Shown: one piece after another, positions 48,490 to 55,581 of the stretch
Layout of the letters: every line of letters starts with the position of its first letter
Numbering within the stretch: position 1 is the first letter of the stretch
Origin: Alphaproteobacteria bacterium
Lineage (GTDB): Bacteria; Pseudomonadota; Alphaproteobacteria; Micavibrionales; Micavibrionaceae
Direction: 5' to 3'
Assembly: GCA_023150415.1 (NCBI GenBank)
Contig: JAKLKY010000008.1
Location: forward strand, 1 to 55,581
Length of the DNA: 55,581 nucleotides
Notes under the pieces: generated by a model
Told to the model about the DNA's origin: nothing
What the model saw: the letters and a program-made list of their open reading frames with translations, nothing else
The model's database searches: none
Translations under genes and position numbers: made by a program

Positions 48490-48813
48490 ATGTCTTTTCT
48501 TCAAAATGATCTTGTCTGGTGGATCACAGCGATCGAGGTGCCGGTGCTTGCCGGCTTGTTCGGCTTGATCTGGCACGTCCGCCAGGATTCTGAAACTGCT
48601 TGCGACGATTTGCAGACGCAGATGGAGCGGCGCTGTGAGCAGCTGCGCGAGGCGCTCTCGGCGTTCAAGCTTGAGGTAGCGAAAACCTATGCCTCGCAAA
48701 CTGATTTACGCGATCTGGAAGGACGGCTTGTAAGCCATCTTCTACGCATTGAATCAAAGCTCGATGCGACGGCCCTGAAGGCCGAGGCGGCGCGGGCGAA
48801 AATTTCAACTTAA
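48490..48813 (+). CDS. Small membrane/coiled-coil phage protein
   Basis: 107 residues: one hydrophobic helix near the N-terminus (about 8-28, V-W-W-I-T-A-I-E-V-P-V-L-A-G-L-F-G-L) followed by a long helical, charged region. Position at the head of the lysis genes suggests a spanin- or holin-accessory role; not recognised further. It starts two bases after the terminase stop. Confidence 0.65.
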   Translation: MSFLQNDLVWWITAIEVPVLAGLFGLIWHVRQDSETACDDLQTQMERRCEQLREALSAFKLEVAKTYASQTDLRDLEGRLVSHLLRIESKLDATALKAEAARAKIST

Positions 48814-48831
48814 ATATCAAAGGAGTTACTA

Positions 48832-49311
48832 ATGAAAAAACCAACACTGACGGCGTTGGACAGCAAGGTGCTGTCCGATGCAAAAGCACATGAATTTTAC
48901 AAGACCATGGAATGCGACGTACTGGCGCGTACGCTGTGGGGCGAGGCGCGGGGGGAGGGTAGCATTGGTATGATCGCCGTTGCCTGCGTCATCTTCAACC
49001 GTGTGCGCATCGCGCAGGAGAAGGGCGGTTACTGGTGGGGAAACAATGTTATTCAGGTCTGCCAGAAACCATATCAGTTTAGTTGTTGGAACCGCAGCGA
49101 TCCAAATTTCCAGAAGCTGCAGGCGGTTGATGAAAACGATTTATATTTTTCCACCGCCAAGCGCATTGCCCAACGGGCGCTGGCGGGCGTGCTGAGCGAT
49201 CCCACAGCGGGCGCGACGCATTACCATGCGACGGGGATTGTACCGCCGTGGGCGCGGTCGGAAAAACCGTGTGCGGTGATTGGTGCACATATTTTTTATC
49301 AACTGGTGTAG
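48832..49311 (+). CDS. Cell wall hydrolase, SleB-like (endolysin)
   Basis: 159 residues with the Hydrolase_2 (SleB) catalytic domain: L-A-R-T-L-W-G-E-A-R-G-E-G near residue 32, A-V-A-C-V-I-F-N-R-V and A-T-H-Y-H-A in the C-terminal part. The glutamate in G-E-A-R-G-E is the likely catalytic residue. It would cleave host peptidoglycan to free particles. CAAAGGAGTTACTA precedes the ATG. No signal peptide, so release needs the holin next door. Confidence 0.88.
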   Translation: MKKPTLTALDSKVLSDAKAHEFYKTMECDVLARTLWGEARGEGSIGMIAVACVIFNRVRIAQEKGGYWWGNNVIQVCQKPYQFSCWNRSDPNFQKLQAVDENDLYFSTAKRIAQRALAGVLSDPTAGATHYHATGIVPPWARSEKPCAVIGAHIFYQLV

Positions 49312-49313
49312 CC

Positions 49314-49832
49314 ATGCTCGCTCCCCTCATCACTAAAATCGGTGCGCCGGTGCTGGTGAATATATTGTCTGACGTTTTGCGCGGCGTGGATAATCCGCTG
49401 ACGCAGGGCGCGGCGGCGGCGTTGAAACAAGTTGATGCCGCTTTGAAATCTGGCGATGTTGACGCGCAGGCGCTGCAGACGCATCTGGAGAAGATGGCGC
49501 AGATCGAAAGCGATGAACACAAAGCCCAGGTGTCGCAGGTGAACCAATCTTTGCGCGCCGAAGTCGCGTCCGAGGATGCGTATGTGCGCCGCATGCGCCC
49601 GACTTTCGGCTATCTGATGGCGATCACCTGGGCGGCGCAGATGATGGGTCTGGCCTATGTGATTGTGTTTGAAACAGCGCAGGCGGGCGCGGTTCTGAAC
49701 GCCATGAGTTCCTTGAGCGCGATCTGGGCGGTGGGGTTATCGGTGCTTGGCATTTACGTCTATAAGCGCAGCGAGGACAAAAAACTCATTCCCCGCCCGC
49801 CGGGGCCGGAGACAATTTTTTGGAATCGATAA
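49314..49832 (+). CDS. Holin of the 3-TM superfamily
   Basis: 172 residues: a helical N-terminal half (L-T-K/Q-I-G-A-P-V-L, coiled coil about 40-85), then R-R-M-R-P-T-F-G-Y-L-M-A-I-T-W and hydrophobic helices (about 97-150), the usual Holin_3TMs pattern, with a basic K-R-S-E-D-K-K tail. The start M-L-A-P-L-I-T lies two bases after the endolysin stop; a longer overlapping frame is ignored. It is the last gene of the cassette. Confidence 0.85.
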   Translation: MLAPLITKIGAPVLVNILSDVLRGVDNPLTQGAAAALKQVDAALKSGDVDAQALQTHLEKMAQIESDEHKAQVSQVNQSLRAEVASEDAYVRRMRPTFGYLMAITWAAQMMGLAYVIVFETAQAGAVLNAMSSLSAIWAVGLSVLGIYVYKRSEDKKLIPRPPGPETIFWNR

Positions 49833-49846
49833 AACTCAACCGGCCC

Positions 49847-49948
49847 GTCATCGCCTGAATGGCGCAGCCATTCTAAGGCGATCTAGAATGGGCGATTCAG
49901 AAAGACTGGATCCCCCTAGAATCTGCTGACGCAGATTCGGGGGATGAC
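49847..49948. repeat. GTCATCGCC...GGGGGATGAC composite repeat, copy 2
   Basis: 102 bases with the same ends, first hairpin (GAATGGC/GCCATTC) and internal CTGGATCCCC as the copy at 41173-41263. It marks the right boundary of the phage cassette, just before nhaA. Confidence 0.88.
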
Positions 49949-49966
49949 GACCGGGATATCAATAGG

Positions 49967-49995
49967 TATGACGAATAAGAAAATTCGCGTATAAT
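49967..49995 (+). promoter_or_regulatory. nhaA promoter, leaderless start likely
   Basis: A perfect -10 TATAAT (49990-49995), 17 bases after a weak -35 TATGAC. Only eight bases separate the -10 from the ATG, so the start would fall at or next to the start codon; no ribosome site is visible. Confidence 0.5.
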
Positions 49996-50003
49996 CTTTG
50001 CCT

Positions 50004-51221
50004 ATGAATCACCCCTCCCCTCGCACCCTTATTGGCATGACACAGACATTCCTGAGGCTTGAAGCCGCGGGCGGTGTTTTGCTGGTGGTGTTTGGCCTGC
50101 TGGCTATTATGGTGGCCAACAGTCCGCTCTATGGTTTTTATGATTATGCTTTGAACGCTTTGCGCTTCAGGATCGGGTTTGAGGATACGCTCGGCGTCAT
50201 CGCGCTGGAGATCCGAAAGCCGGTGCTGCTGTGGATCAATGACGGGCTGATGGCGATTTTCTTTTTGCTCGTCGGGCTTGAGATCAAGCGTGAATTCACG
50301 GCCGGGGAGTTGTCGACGCCGGCGCGCGCGGTGCTGCCTTTTCTGGCGGCGGCGGGCGGCATGGTGGTGCCGGCCGGGATGTATTGGCTTATAAATCACT
50401 ACACGCCGGAGAATTTGAGCGGCTGGGCCATTCCCTCGGCTACCGATATCGCATTTGCGCTGGGTGTGCTGAGTTTGCTGGGCAATCGCATACCCACGGG
50501 ATTGAAGGTGCTTTTGATGTCGATTGCGGTGATTGATGATCTGGGCGCGGTGATTATTATTGCACTTTTTTATGGACATCAGGCGATCAGCCTTGGTGCG
50601 CTGGCACTGGCAGGGATCATCATCATTGGGCTTTTTGCCCTAAGCCGCGCCCGGATCGTAGCGGCAACGCCTTATGTCTTGCTTGGTATTTTGCTGTGGA
50701 TGGCGCTGCTGCAATCAGGCGTGCATGCGACGCTGGCGGGGGTGATTACAGCGATGTTCATCCCGTCTCAACATCCGCACAAGCCGGCCGTATCGCCGCT
50801 GGAGCACTGGGTGCATGCGCTGCATCCGTGGGTGGCGTTTGGCATTTTGCCGTTGTTTGCCTTTGCCAATGCCGGCGTGCCGTTCAGCGGCATGGGTCTG
50901 CATTCGCTGGGCGAGCCGGTGACGCTTGGCATCATCGCGGGTTTGTTTATTGGCAAGCAGATCGGGATTTTCGGGACGCTGTTTGCGGCCATCAAGCTGC
51001 GCGTATCGCCGATGCCCACAGATTGCAATTGGATGCAATTATATGGCATGGCGATTTTATGCGGCATCGGTTTTACCATGTCGCTGTTCATTGGCGGGCT
51101 GGCGTTTCATGATCTGGCGCATCAGGCCTCGATCCGCCTGGGTGTGCTGACAGGTTCGCTGGTTTCAGCGGTGGTTGGGTATGGGGTGTTGCAGGTGGCT
51201 CTTCAAAAGGCGACGGCGTGA
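50004..51221 (+). CDS. nhaA: Na+/H+ antiporter NhaA
   Basis: Electrogenic antiporter that expels sodium in exchange for protons at alkaline pH. 405 residues with about twelve hydrophobic helices. Signatures are L-E-A-A-G-G-V-L-L, W-A-I-P-S-A-T-D-I-A-F-A-L-G-V and A-V-I-D-D-L-G-A-V-I-I-I-A with the paired transport aspartates, and G-I-G-F-T-M-S-L-F-I. A TTG two codons earlier is an unlikely start. It marks the return to host genes after the cassette. Confidence 0.96.
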   Translation: MNHPSPRTLIGMTQTFLRLEAAGGVLLVVFGLLAIMVANSPLYGFYDYALNALRFRIGFEDTLGVIALEIRKPVLLWINDGLMAIFFLLVGLEIKREFTAGELSTPARAVLPFLAAAGGMVVPAGMYWLINHYTPENLSGWAIPSATDIAFALGVLSLLGNRIPTGLKVLLMSIAVIDDLGAVIIIALFYGHQAISLGALALAGIIIIGLFALSRARIVAATPYVLLGILLWMALLQSGVHATLAGVITAMFIPSQHPHKPAVSPLEHWVHALHPWVAFGILPLFAFANAGVPFSGMGLHSLGEPVTLGIIAGLFIGKQIGIFGTLFAAIKLRVSPMPTDCNWMQLYGMAILCGIGFTMSLFIGGLAFHDLAHQASIRLGVLTGSLVSAVVGYGVLQVALQKATA

Positions 51222-51377
51222 ATTCACATCATCGCTGGTTAATGGTTTATAGAAATACACCTTTACGCATTCTTAATCAAACTCCGCTAAAACGGGACAT
51301 GAATTTGTGCTAAGTTTAGGCACGGTTCGTCTGTATTTTCTCCTTCCTCTTTCACAGTTTTCACAAGGACATTTATC

Positions 51378-52832
51378 ATGACCAAGACACCCATCACGAT
51401 TGCGCGCGGCGACGGCATCGGCCCCGAGATTATGGACGCGACGCTCAAGATTCTGGACGCTGCGGGCGCGCAGCTGGCGATCGAGGAGATCGAAATCGGC
51501 GAGGCCGTCTACAAGCGCGGCATTAAAAACGGGATTGAAGACAGCGCCTGGGCGTCGTTGAAAAAGACAAAAGTGTTCCTGAAGGCGCCGATCACCACGC
51601 CGCAGGGTGGGGGGTTTAAATCGCTGAACGTCACGATCCGCAAATCCTTGTCGTTGTATGCCAACGTGCGGCCGTGCGTGGCTTATGCGCCGTTCGTCGA
51701 GACCGCGCATCCGAAGATGGACCTCGTGATTGTGCGCGAGAACGAAGAAGATCTGTATGGCGGTATCGAATACCGCCAGTCGCAGGACGTGATGGCGTCG
51801 TTGAAGATTATCTCCCGTCCGGGGACCGAGCGCATCTGCCGTTACGCATTTGAATATGCGCGCGCCAACGGGCGCAAGAAGGTCACCTGCATGACCAAGG
51901 ACAATATCATGAAGCTCTCGGACGGTTTGTTCCACAAAGTGTTCGATGAGATCGGCGCGGAATATCCCGATATTCAAAAAGATCACATGATCATTGATAT
52001 CGGCACGGCAAAGGTGGCCGCGCACCCCGAGATTTTTGATGTTATCGTCACCACGAATTTATACGGCGATATTATCTCCGATGTGGCGGCGGAAGTGACA
52101 GGCTCTGTCGGCCTCGGTGGCTCGTCGAATATCGGCCTTGATTTTGCGATGTTCGAGGCCGTGCACGGCTCCGCCCCCGATATCGCGGGCAAGGGCATTG
52201 CCAACCCCTCAGGTTTATTGCTGGGCGCGGTGATGATGCTGGTGCATATCGGCCAAGGCAAGGTGGCGGGTGATGTGCACAATGCCTGGCTAAAAACCAT
52301 CGAGGACGGCATCCACACCGGCGAGATTTATCGCGCGGCGACCAGCAAAAAGCGCGTCGGCACTGATGATTTCTGCAAGGCGGTGATCGAGCGTCTGGGC
52401 CAGAAGCCTTCGACATTGAAAGCCGTAGATTATTCCAAGGCACCGGCGGGGGGGCTGAAACTGCCACCGCTCAAGCCGCGTCAGGAATCGGTGAAGGAAC
52501 GCGTGGGCGTCGATATCGGTCTGAACTGGGACGGCACAGCGGCAGAGCTGGCGGGGTTGATGCAAGATTGCCTGCAGCCGGAGCAGAATTTAAAACTGGC
52601 GATGATCTCCAACCGCGGCACGAAAGTCTGGCCCGACGGCAACCCTGATACGTTCTGCGCCGATAATTGGCGCCTGCGTTTCATGGCCGCCAACGAGAAC
52701 GAGCCCGTGCGCACGTCGCAAGTGCTGGCGCTCATGAACAATATGAACGAGGCCGGATTTAACTTCACCAAGGCCACGATGCTCCATTCCTTCGACGGCA
52801 AGCCCGGATTCACAGTCGCGCAGGGGGAGTAG
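51378..52832 (+). CDS. icd: Isocitrate dehydrogenase, long Thermus/Rickettsia-like type
   Basis: Converts isocitrate to 2-oxoglutarate in the citric acid cycle. The 484 residues begin with the beta-decarboxylating dehydrogenase core (A-R-G-D-G-I-G-P-E-I, V-R-E-N-E-E-D-L-Y-G-G-I-E, N-L-Y-G-D-I-I-S-D-V, H-G-S-A-P-D-I-A-G-K) and continue into a C-terminal extension of about 140 residues found in the long type. The coenzyme cannot be fixed by eye, though NADP is usual. CACAAGGACATTTATC precedes the ATG. Confidence 0.94.
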   Translation: MTKTPITIARGDGIGPEIMDATLKILDAAGAQLAIEEIEIGEAVYKRGIKNGIEDSAWASLKKTKVFLKAPITTPQGGGFKSLNVTIRKSLSLYANVRPCVAYAPFVETAHPKMDLVIVRENEEDLYGGIEYRQSQDVMASLKIISRPGTERICRYAFEYARANGRKKVTCMTKDNIMKLSDGLFHKVFDEIGAEYPDIQKDHMIIDIGTAKVAAHPEIFDVIVTTNLYGDIISDVAAEVTGSVGLGGSSNIGLDFAMFEAVHGSAPDIAGKGIANPSGLLLGAVMMLVHIGQGKVAGDVHNAWLKTIEDGIHTGEIYRAATSKKRVGTDDFCKAVIERLGQKPSTLKAVDYSKAPAGGLKLPPLKPRQESVKERVGVDIGLNWDGTAAELAGLMQDCLQPEQNLKLAMISNRGTKVWPDGNPDTFCADNWRLRFMAANENEPVRTSQVLALMNNMNEAGFNFTKATMLHSFDGKPGFTVAQGE

Positions 52833-52890
52833 GCTTTATCAATCGCGCAAGACTATTGTTCTTGCATTTTGTTTGGTTTAATTTCCGCCG

Positions 52891-54861
52891 ATGGAATTAA
52901 ATTACATTCGGCATGTTGATGGACTGCGCGCTTTTGCAGTTTTGGCAACAATATTATTTCATTATAAAATTCCGTACTTTCAGGGCGGATATATAGGCGT
53001 TGATATTTTCTTTGTCATCTCAGGTTTTTTGATGACATGGATACTGAGTGAAAGATTCTCTGCCGGGACTTTTAGGTTCTTAGACTTTTATAAATCCCGC
53101 TTCTATCGGATATTTCCAGCGCTTTTTATCGTATCCGCCGCGACATTTTTTTTCGCGCTTTTTATTTTCTCTCCAGACCATCTTAAAAATCTGTCGCATC
53201 GCCTCTTCTATGTACTGTCCTTTACATCGAATTTTTTCTATTGGAAGGATGTCAGCTATTTTAAAGTTCTCAGTAACTACGATCCCTTTGTGCCCACATG
53301 GTCCTTGGGGATTGAGATTCAATATTATTTAACCTGGCCTATTATATTTTTCTTTGCTTATAAATTTTTCTTGAGGCATTTAAAATGGTTTTTGCTGCTA
53401 GTAATTATTGTTTCTCTTGGCGTGTCCGAATTTTTTTTGAATTATACAAATAACTTTGTCTATTACAACCTACCTTTCCGGTACTTTGAATTTGGGATCG
53501 GTTCTCTTGGATTTCTGATCCTGCAAGACAAAAGCCTGTCGGCGTTGATCAAGCGCTTCTCTTTGACAGTCCCGCTGGCTGGGCTATTGCTTATCTCTCT
53601 GCCAGTCTTTTTGTTTGATAGCCAGACAAGATTTCCTGGTCTCAATGCGCTCATGCCGTGCATTGGCGCTGTTTTTCTTATTGTCAGTTGCGCGCGCGCA
53701 CCTGTTCTATTCCTTCTGAATAATCCGGTGAGTGTTTATGTGGGGCGTATCTCATACGTGCTCTATCTTGTGCACTGGCCAATATTTGTCTTTTTTTCTT
53801 ACGTGGTTTTTTCCGATGTCAGTTTGGCTTCCAGAATGGCCCTGATCGCTGTGTCTTGTCTGATCGCCGTTCCTTTGCATCATTTTGTGGAAAATGCGTA
53901 TCGCGGTCGTGCTATCTCCAGGCGCAAGGTTTTGCTCTTGTTGAGTGCAACAAGCTTGATTGTTGGTCTGGCAGTTTTCGCTGTCTTTACCGGCGGTTGG
54001 CCGCAAAGGTTAAGCCAGGAACAACGTCAGGTTCTACAAACTATCAACCAAGAAGCGGAAACGTACCGAAGGGCTTATGAACGAAAATTCCCTATGCCCG
54101 ACGAAACAGCTTTTGATCCCTCTATCCACGCGGGATTGGAGTGCTCCTACGATTACGCGGGCGATATTGATATTCTCGTGTCGTGTTTGTCTTACAACTT
54201 GTCTGCCGCGGGCGGATTTCTTGTGATCGGCGATAGCAACGGCGGCAATACATTTCAGGCGCTGCGCATGGCCTATAAAAAGACAAACTTTGCGTTCTTG
54301 CAGCAATCAGGATGTGCTGCAGCGGCGTTCCGCGAAAATCCACGATCTCAAAATTGGTGCTTTAGGGATGTTGATCAGATTTTAGATAGGCTCGTGTCCA
54401 AGAAAAAAATACGCGGCGTTATTCTGAGTTCACGGTGGGTCGAACAACCCTATGAGCACGTGGCGGAGACGATCGAAAAAATTCAGGCTTTAAAAGCGCC
54501 TGTTTTGCTGGTCGGCCCGACGCCGATGCTCAGGCATAATTTATTTGAGACAATTTTCATGAAGCGTCTTAAAGATCTGTCGAATTTACAGAGTTTGCCG
54601 CTTCAGGATCCTTATTTCTCGCGGGATGTGTTGAAAGTTGAGGCGGAGTTGAAAATGACGGCCAAACGTTACGATATTCCTTATTTCAGCAAAGTCAATT
54701 TTTGGTGCCCGAAAAATGTCTGCACAATATTCATTGCAGGTATGGATGCGCCTTTGTTTTTGGACACGCAGCATTTGACAAAGTCTGGCCTGACTTATTT
54801 CGCGCAGCAGTTACGCGGCGAATTGGCAGTCAGGGATTTTATAGTATCAGCGGACAATTAA
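52891..54861 (+). CDS. Membrane acyltransferase with SGNH domain (OafA/YrhL type)
   Basis: 656 residues that probably add acetyl or other acyl groups to surface sugars. The N-terminal acyltransferase-3 domain has Y-I-R-H-V-D-G-L-R-A-F-A-V-L, G-G-Y-I-G-V-D-I-F-F-V-I-S-G-F-L and about ten helices. The C-terminal periplasmic SGNH domain has the serine in V-I-G-D-S-N-G-G and the D-x-x-H pair in L-D-T-Q-H-L-T. AT-rich, like the amidotransferase block at the left end, so perhaps acquired with surface-sugar genes. Its last 15 bases overlap the convergent folD. Confidence 0.92.
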   Translation: MELNYIRHVDGLRAFAVLATILFHYKIPYFQGGYIGVDIFFVISGFLMTWILSERFSAGTFRFLDFYKSRFYRIFPALFIVSAATFFFALFIFSPDHLKNLSHRLFYVLSFTSNFFYWKDVSYFKVLSNYDPFVPTWSLGIEIQYYLTWPIIFFFAYKFFLRHLKWFLLLVIIVSLGVSEFFLNYTNNFVYYNLPFRYFEFGIGSLGFLILQDKSLSALIKRFSLTVPLAGLLLISLPVFLFDSQTRFPGLNALMPCIGAVFLIVSCARAPVLFLLNNPVSVYVGRISYVLYLVHWPIFVFFSYVVFSDVSLASRMALIAVSCLIAVPLHHFVENAYRGRAISRRKVLLLLSATSLIVGLAVFAVFTGGWPQRLSQEQRQVLQTINQEAETYRRAYERKFPMPDETAFDPSIHAGLECSYDYAGDIDILVSCLSYNLSAAGGFLVIGDSNGGNTFQALRMAYKKTNFAFLQQSGCAAAAFRENPRSQNWCFRDVDQILDRLVSKKKIRGVILSSRWVEQPYEHVAETIEKIQALKAPVLLVGPTPMLRHNLFETIFMKRLKDLSNLQSLPLQDPYFSRDVLKVEAELKMTAKRYDIPYFSKVNFWCPKNVCTIFIAGMDAPLFLDTQHLTKSGLTYFAQQLRGELAVRDFIVSADN

Positions 54862-55581
54862 AGAGCTAGTCGCCTTCAAAGTATTTCCCAGCAAACACGC
54901 AATCGTCATCGGGCCGACACCACCGGGGACAGGGGTGATGGCGCGGGCTTTTTCTCTGGCCGCTTCAAAATCGACATCGCCGCAGAGCTTACCATCAGGC
55001 AGGCGGTTGATCCCAACATCAATTACGATCGCGCCGGGCTTGACCCATTCGCCCTTGATAGCGTGCGGGCGGCCAAGGGCGGCGACGAGGATATCGGCCT
55101 GCGCGCAGAGTTCGGGCAGATTGCGGGTTTTTGAATGCGCCTGGGTGAGCGTGCAATCGGCCTGCAGGAGGAGTTGCCCCATCGGCTTGCCAAACAGGAG
55201 CGAGCGGCCGATGACAAGGGCGTGTAATCCGGCCAGATTTTTTTCAACACTATGAATCAACAGCATCGCGCCCTGCGGCGTGCAGGGAATGAGATTGGGC
55301 CGTCCGCACATCAGCAAACCCATATTCAAAGGCGTCAGCCCATCAACATCTTTTTCCGGCGCGATGGCGGCGGTCAGGGCATCGGCATCCAGATGCGCCG
55401 GCAGGGGCAGCTGGAGCAATATGCCATGCACATTCTTATTGGTGTTGAAGGCCTGAATTTCGGCCAGCACTTCCGCCTGCGTGGCGCGCGCGGGCAGGCG
55501 CGATTCAAAGCTGTGGATCCCGGCTTCGCGGCAGGCCTTGATTTTGCTGCCGACATAGACATGGCTGGCCGGGTCGTCGCC
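54847..55581 (-). CDS. folD: Methylenetetrahydrofolate dehydrogenase/cyclohydrolase, 5' end cut by window
   Basis: Bifunctional one-carbon enzyme interconverting methylene-, methenyl- and formyl-tetrahydrofolate with NADP. The frame is open to the last base of the window. Seen are V-Y-V-G-S-K-I-K-A-C, H-G-I-L-L-Q-L-P-L-P, D-V-D-G-L-T-P-L-N, V-I-G-R-S-L-L-F-G-K-P-M and the C-terminal P-V-P-G-G-V-G-P-M-T. About 245 codons are present, so perhaps 50 are missing. No truncation other than the window edge. Confidence 0.96.
   Translation of the reverse strand, partial: GDDPASHVYVGSKIKACREAGIHSFESRLPARATQAEVLAEIQAFNTNKNVHGILLQLPLPAHLDADALTAAIAPEKDVDGLTPLNMGLLMCGRPNLIPCTPQGAMLLIHSVEKNLAGLHALVIGRSLLFGKPMGQLLLQADCTLTQAHSKTRNLPELCAQADILVAALGRPHAIKGEWVKPGAIVIDVGINRLPDGKLCGDVDFEAAREKARAITPVPGGVGPMTIACLLGNTLKATSSLIVR

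Noticed and set aside
32788-49948. Attachment-site direct repeats flanking the phage cassette
   Set aside because: I compared the two flanks and saw no shared repeat beyond short matches around GGATCC; there is also no integrase or tRNA at either end.

Overview
The window comes from a chromosome that looks alphaproteobacterial. The evidence is the three-part proton-translocating transhydrogenase (pntAA-pntAB-pntB), the long (about 480 aa) isocitrate dehydrogenase, the mreBCD-mrdA-rodA order, a GAAC-N7-GAAC box of the type bound by alphaproteobacterial LexA, and 'GTCATCGCC...GGGGGATGAC' intergenic repeats. I cannot name the genus.

Layout. (1) 1-6358, plus strand, visibly AT-richer: three consecutive asparagine-synthase-like amidotransferases (the first cut by the window edge) and a glycosyltransferase, probably the end of a surface polysaccharide locus. 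It abuts ligA two bases later. (2) 8412-12576, minus: pntAA-pntAB-pntB, an alpha/beta hydrolase and a small conserved protein. (3) 12792-19827, plus: a type I secretion operon (TolC-like, ABC exporter with a degenerate C39 domain, HlyD-like adaptor) ending in a CHASE2 class III nucleotide cyclase. (4) 19928-21116: a scar holding an unknown gene, an IS1595-type transposase fragment and a second diverged copy of the cyclase tail. (5) purC with a candidate structured RNA in front of it, then bolA-like and grxD. (6) 22996-28722, minus: mreB-mreC-mreD-mrdA-rodA, the rod-shape and elongation machinery. (7) Small genes, rpmJ, a cyclic-nucleotide-binding EAL protein, then pyrE-nadK. (8) 33167-49832, plus: a T7-like podoviral virion cassette. 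(9) Housekeeping genes return: nhaA, icd, a membrane acyltransferase and folD (cut by the right edge).

The most interesting part is the phage cassette. Its genes follow T7 order: portal (gp8-like), scaffold (gp9), capsid (gp10), tail tubes (gp11, gp12), internal protein (gp14-like), tail spike (gp17 position), large terminase (gp19-like), then membrane protein, cell-wall hydrolase and holin. No RNA polymerase, replication, integrase or repressor gene is present between the flanking host genes. It starts with a strong sigma70-like promoter carrying a LexA-type box just downstream of the -10. It has also collected short palindromes that occur elsewhere in this chromosome. I infer a long-resident, possibly domesticated particle locus (gene-transfer-agent-like, or a remnant dependent on other phage functions), probably under SOS control. 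Two AT-rich cargo blocks interrupt it, one with a (CT)8 tract between possible -35 and -10 elements.

A second theme is short mobile-looking palindromes: two GGGGAC...GTCCCC subfamilies (seven copies, one inside a coding sequence in frame), two copies of a longer composite element and several unrelated hairpins. A third is cyclic-nucleotide signalling: a cyclase joined to the secretion operon, and a cNMP-binding c-di-GMP phosphodiesterase elsewhere in the window. No tRNA, rRNA or CRISPR array was recognised.
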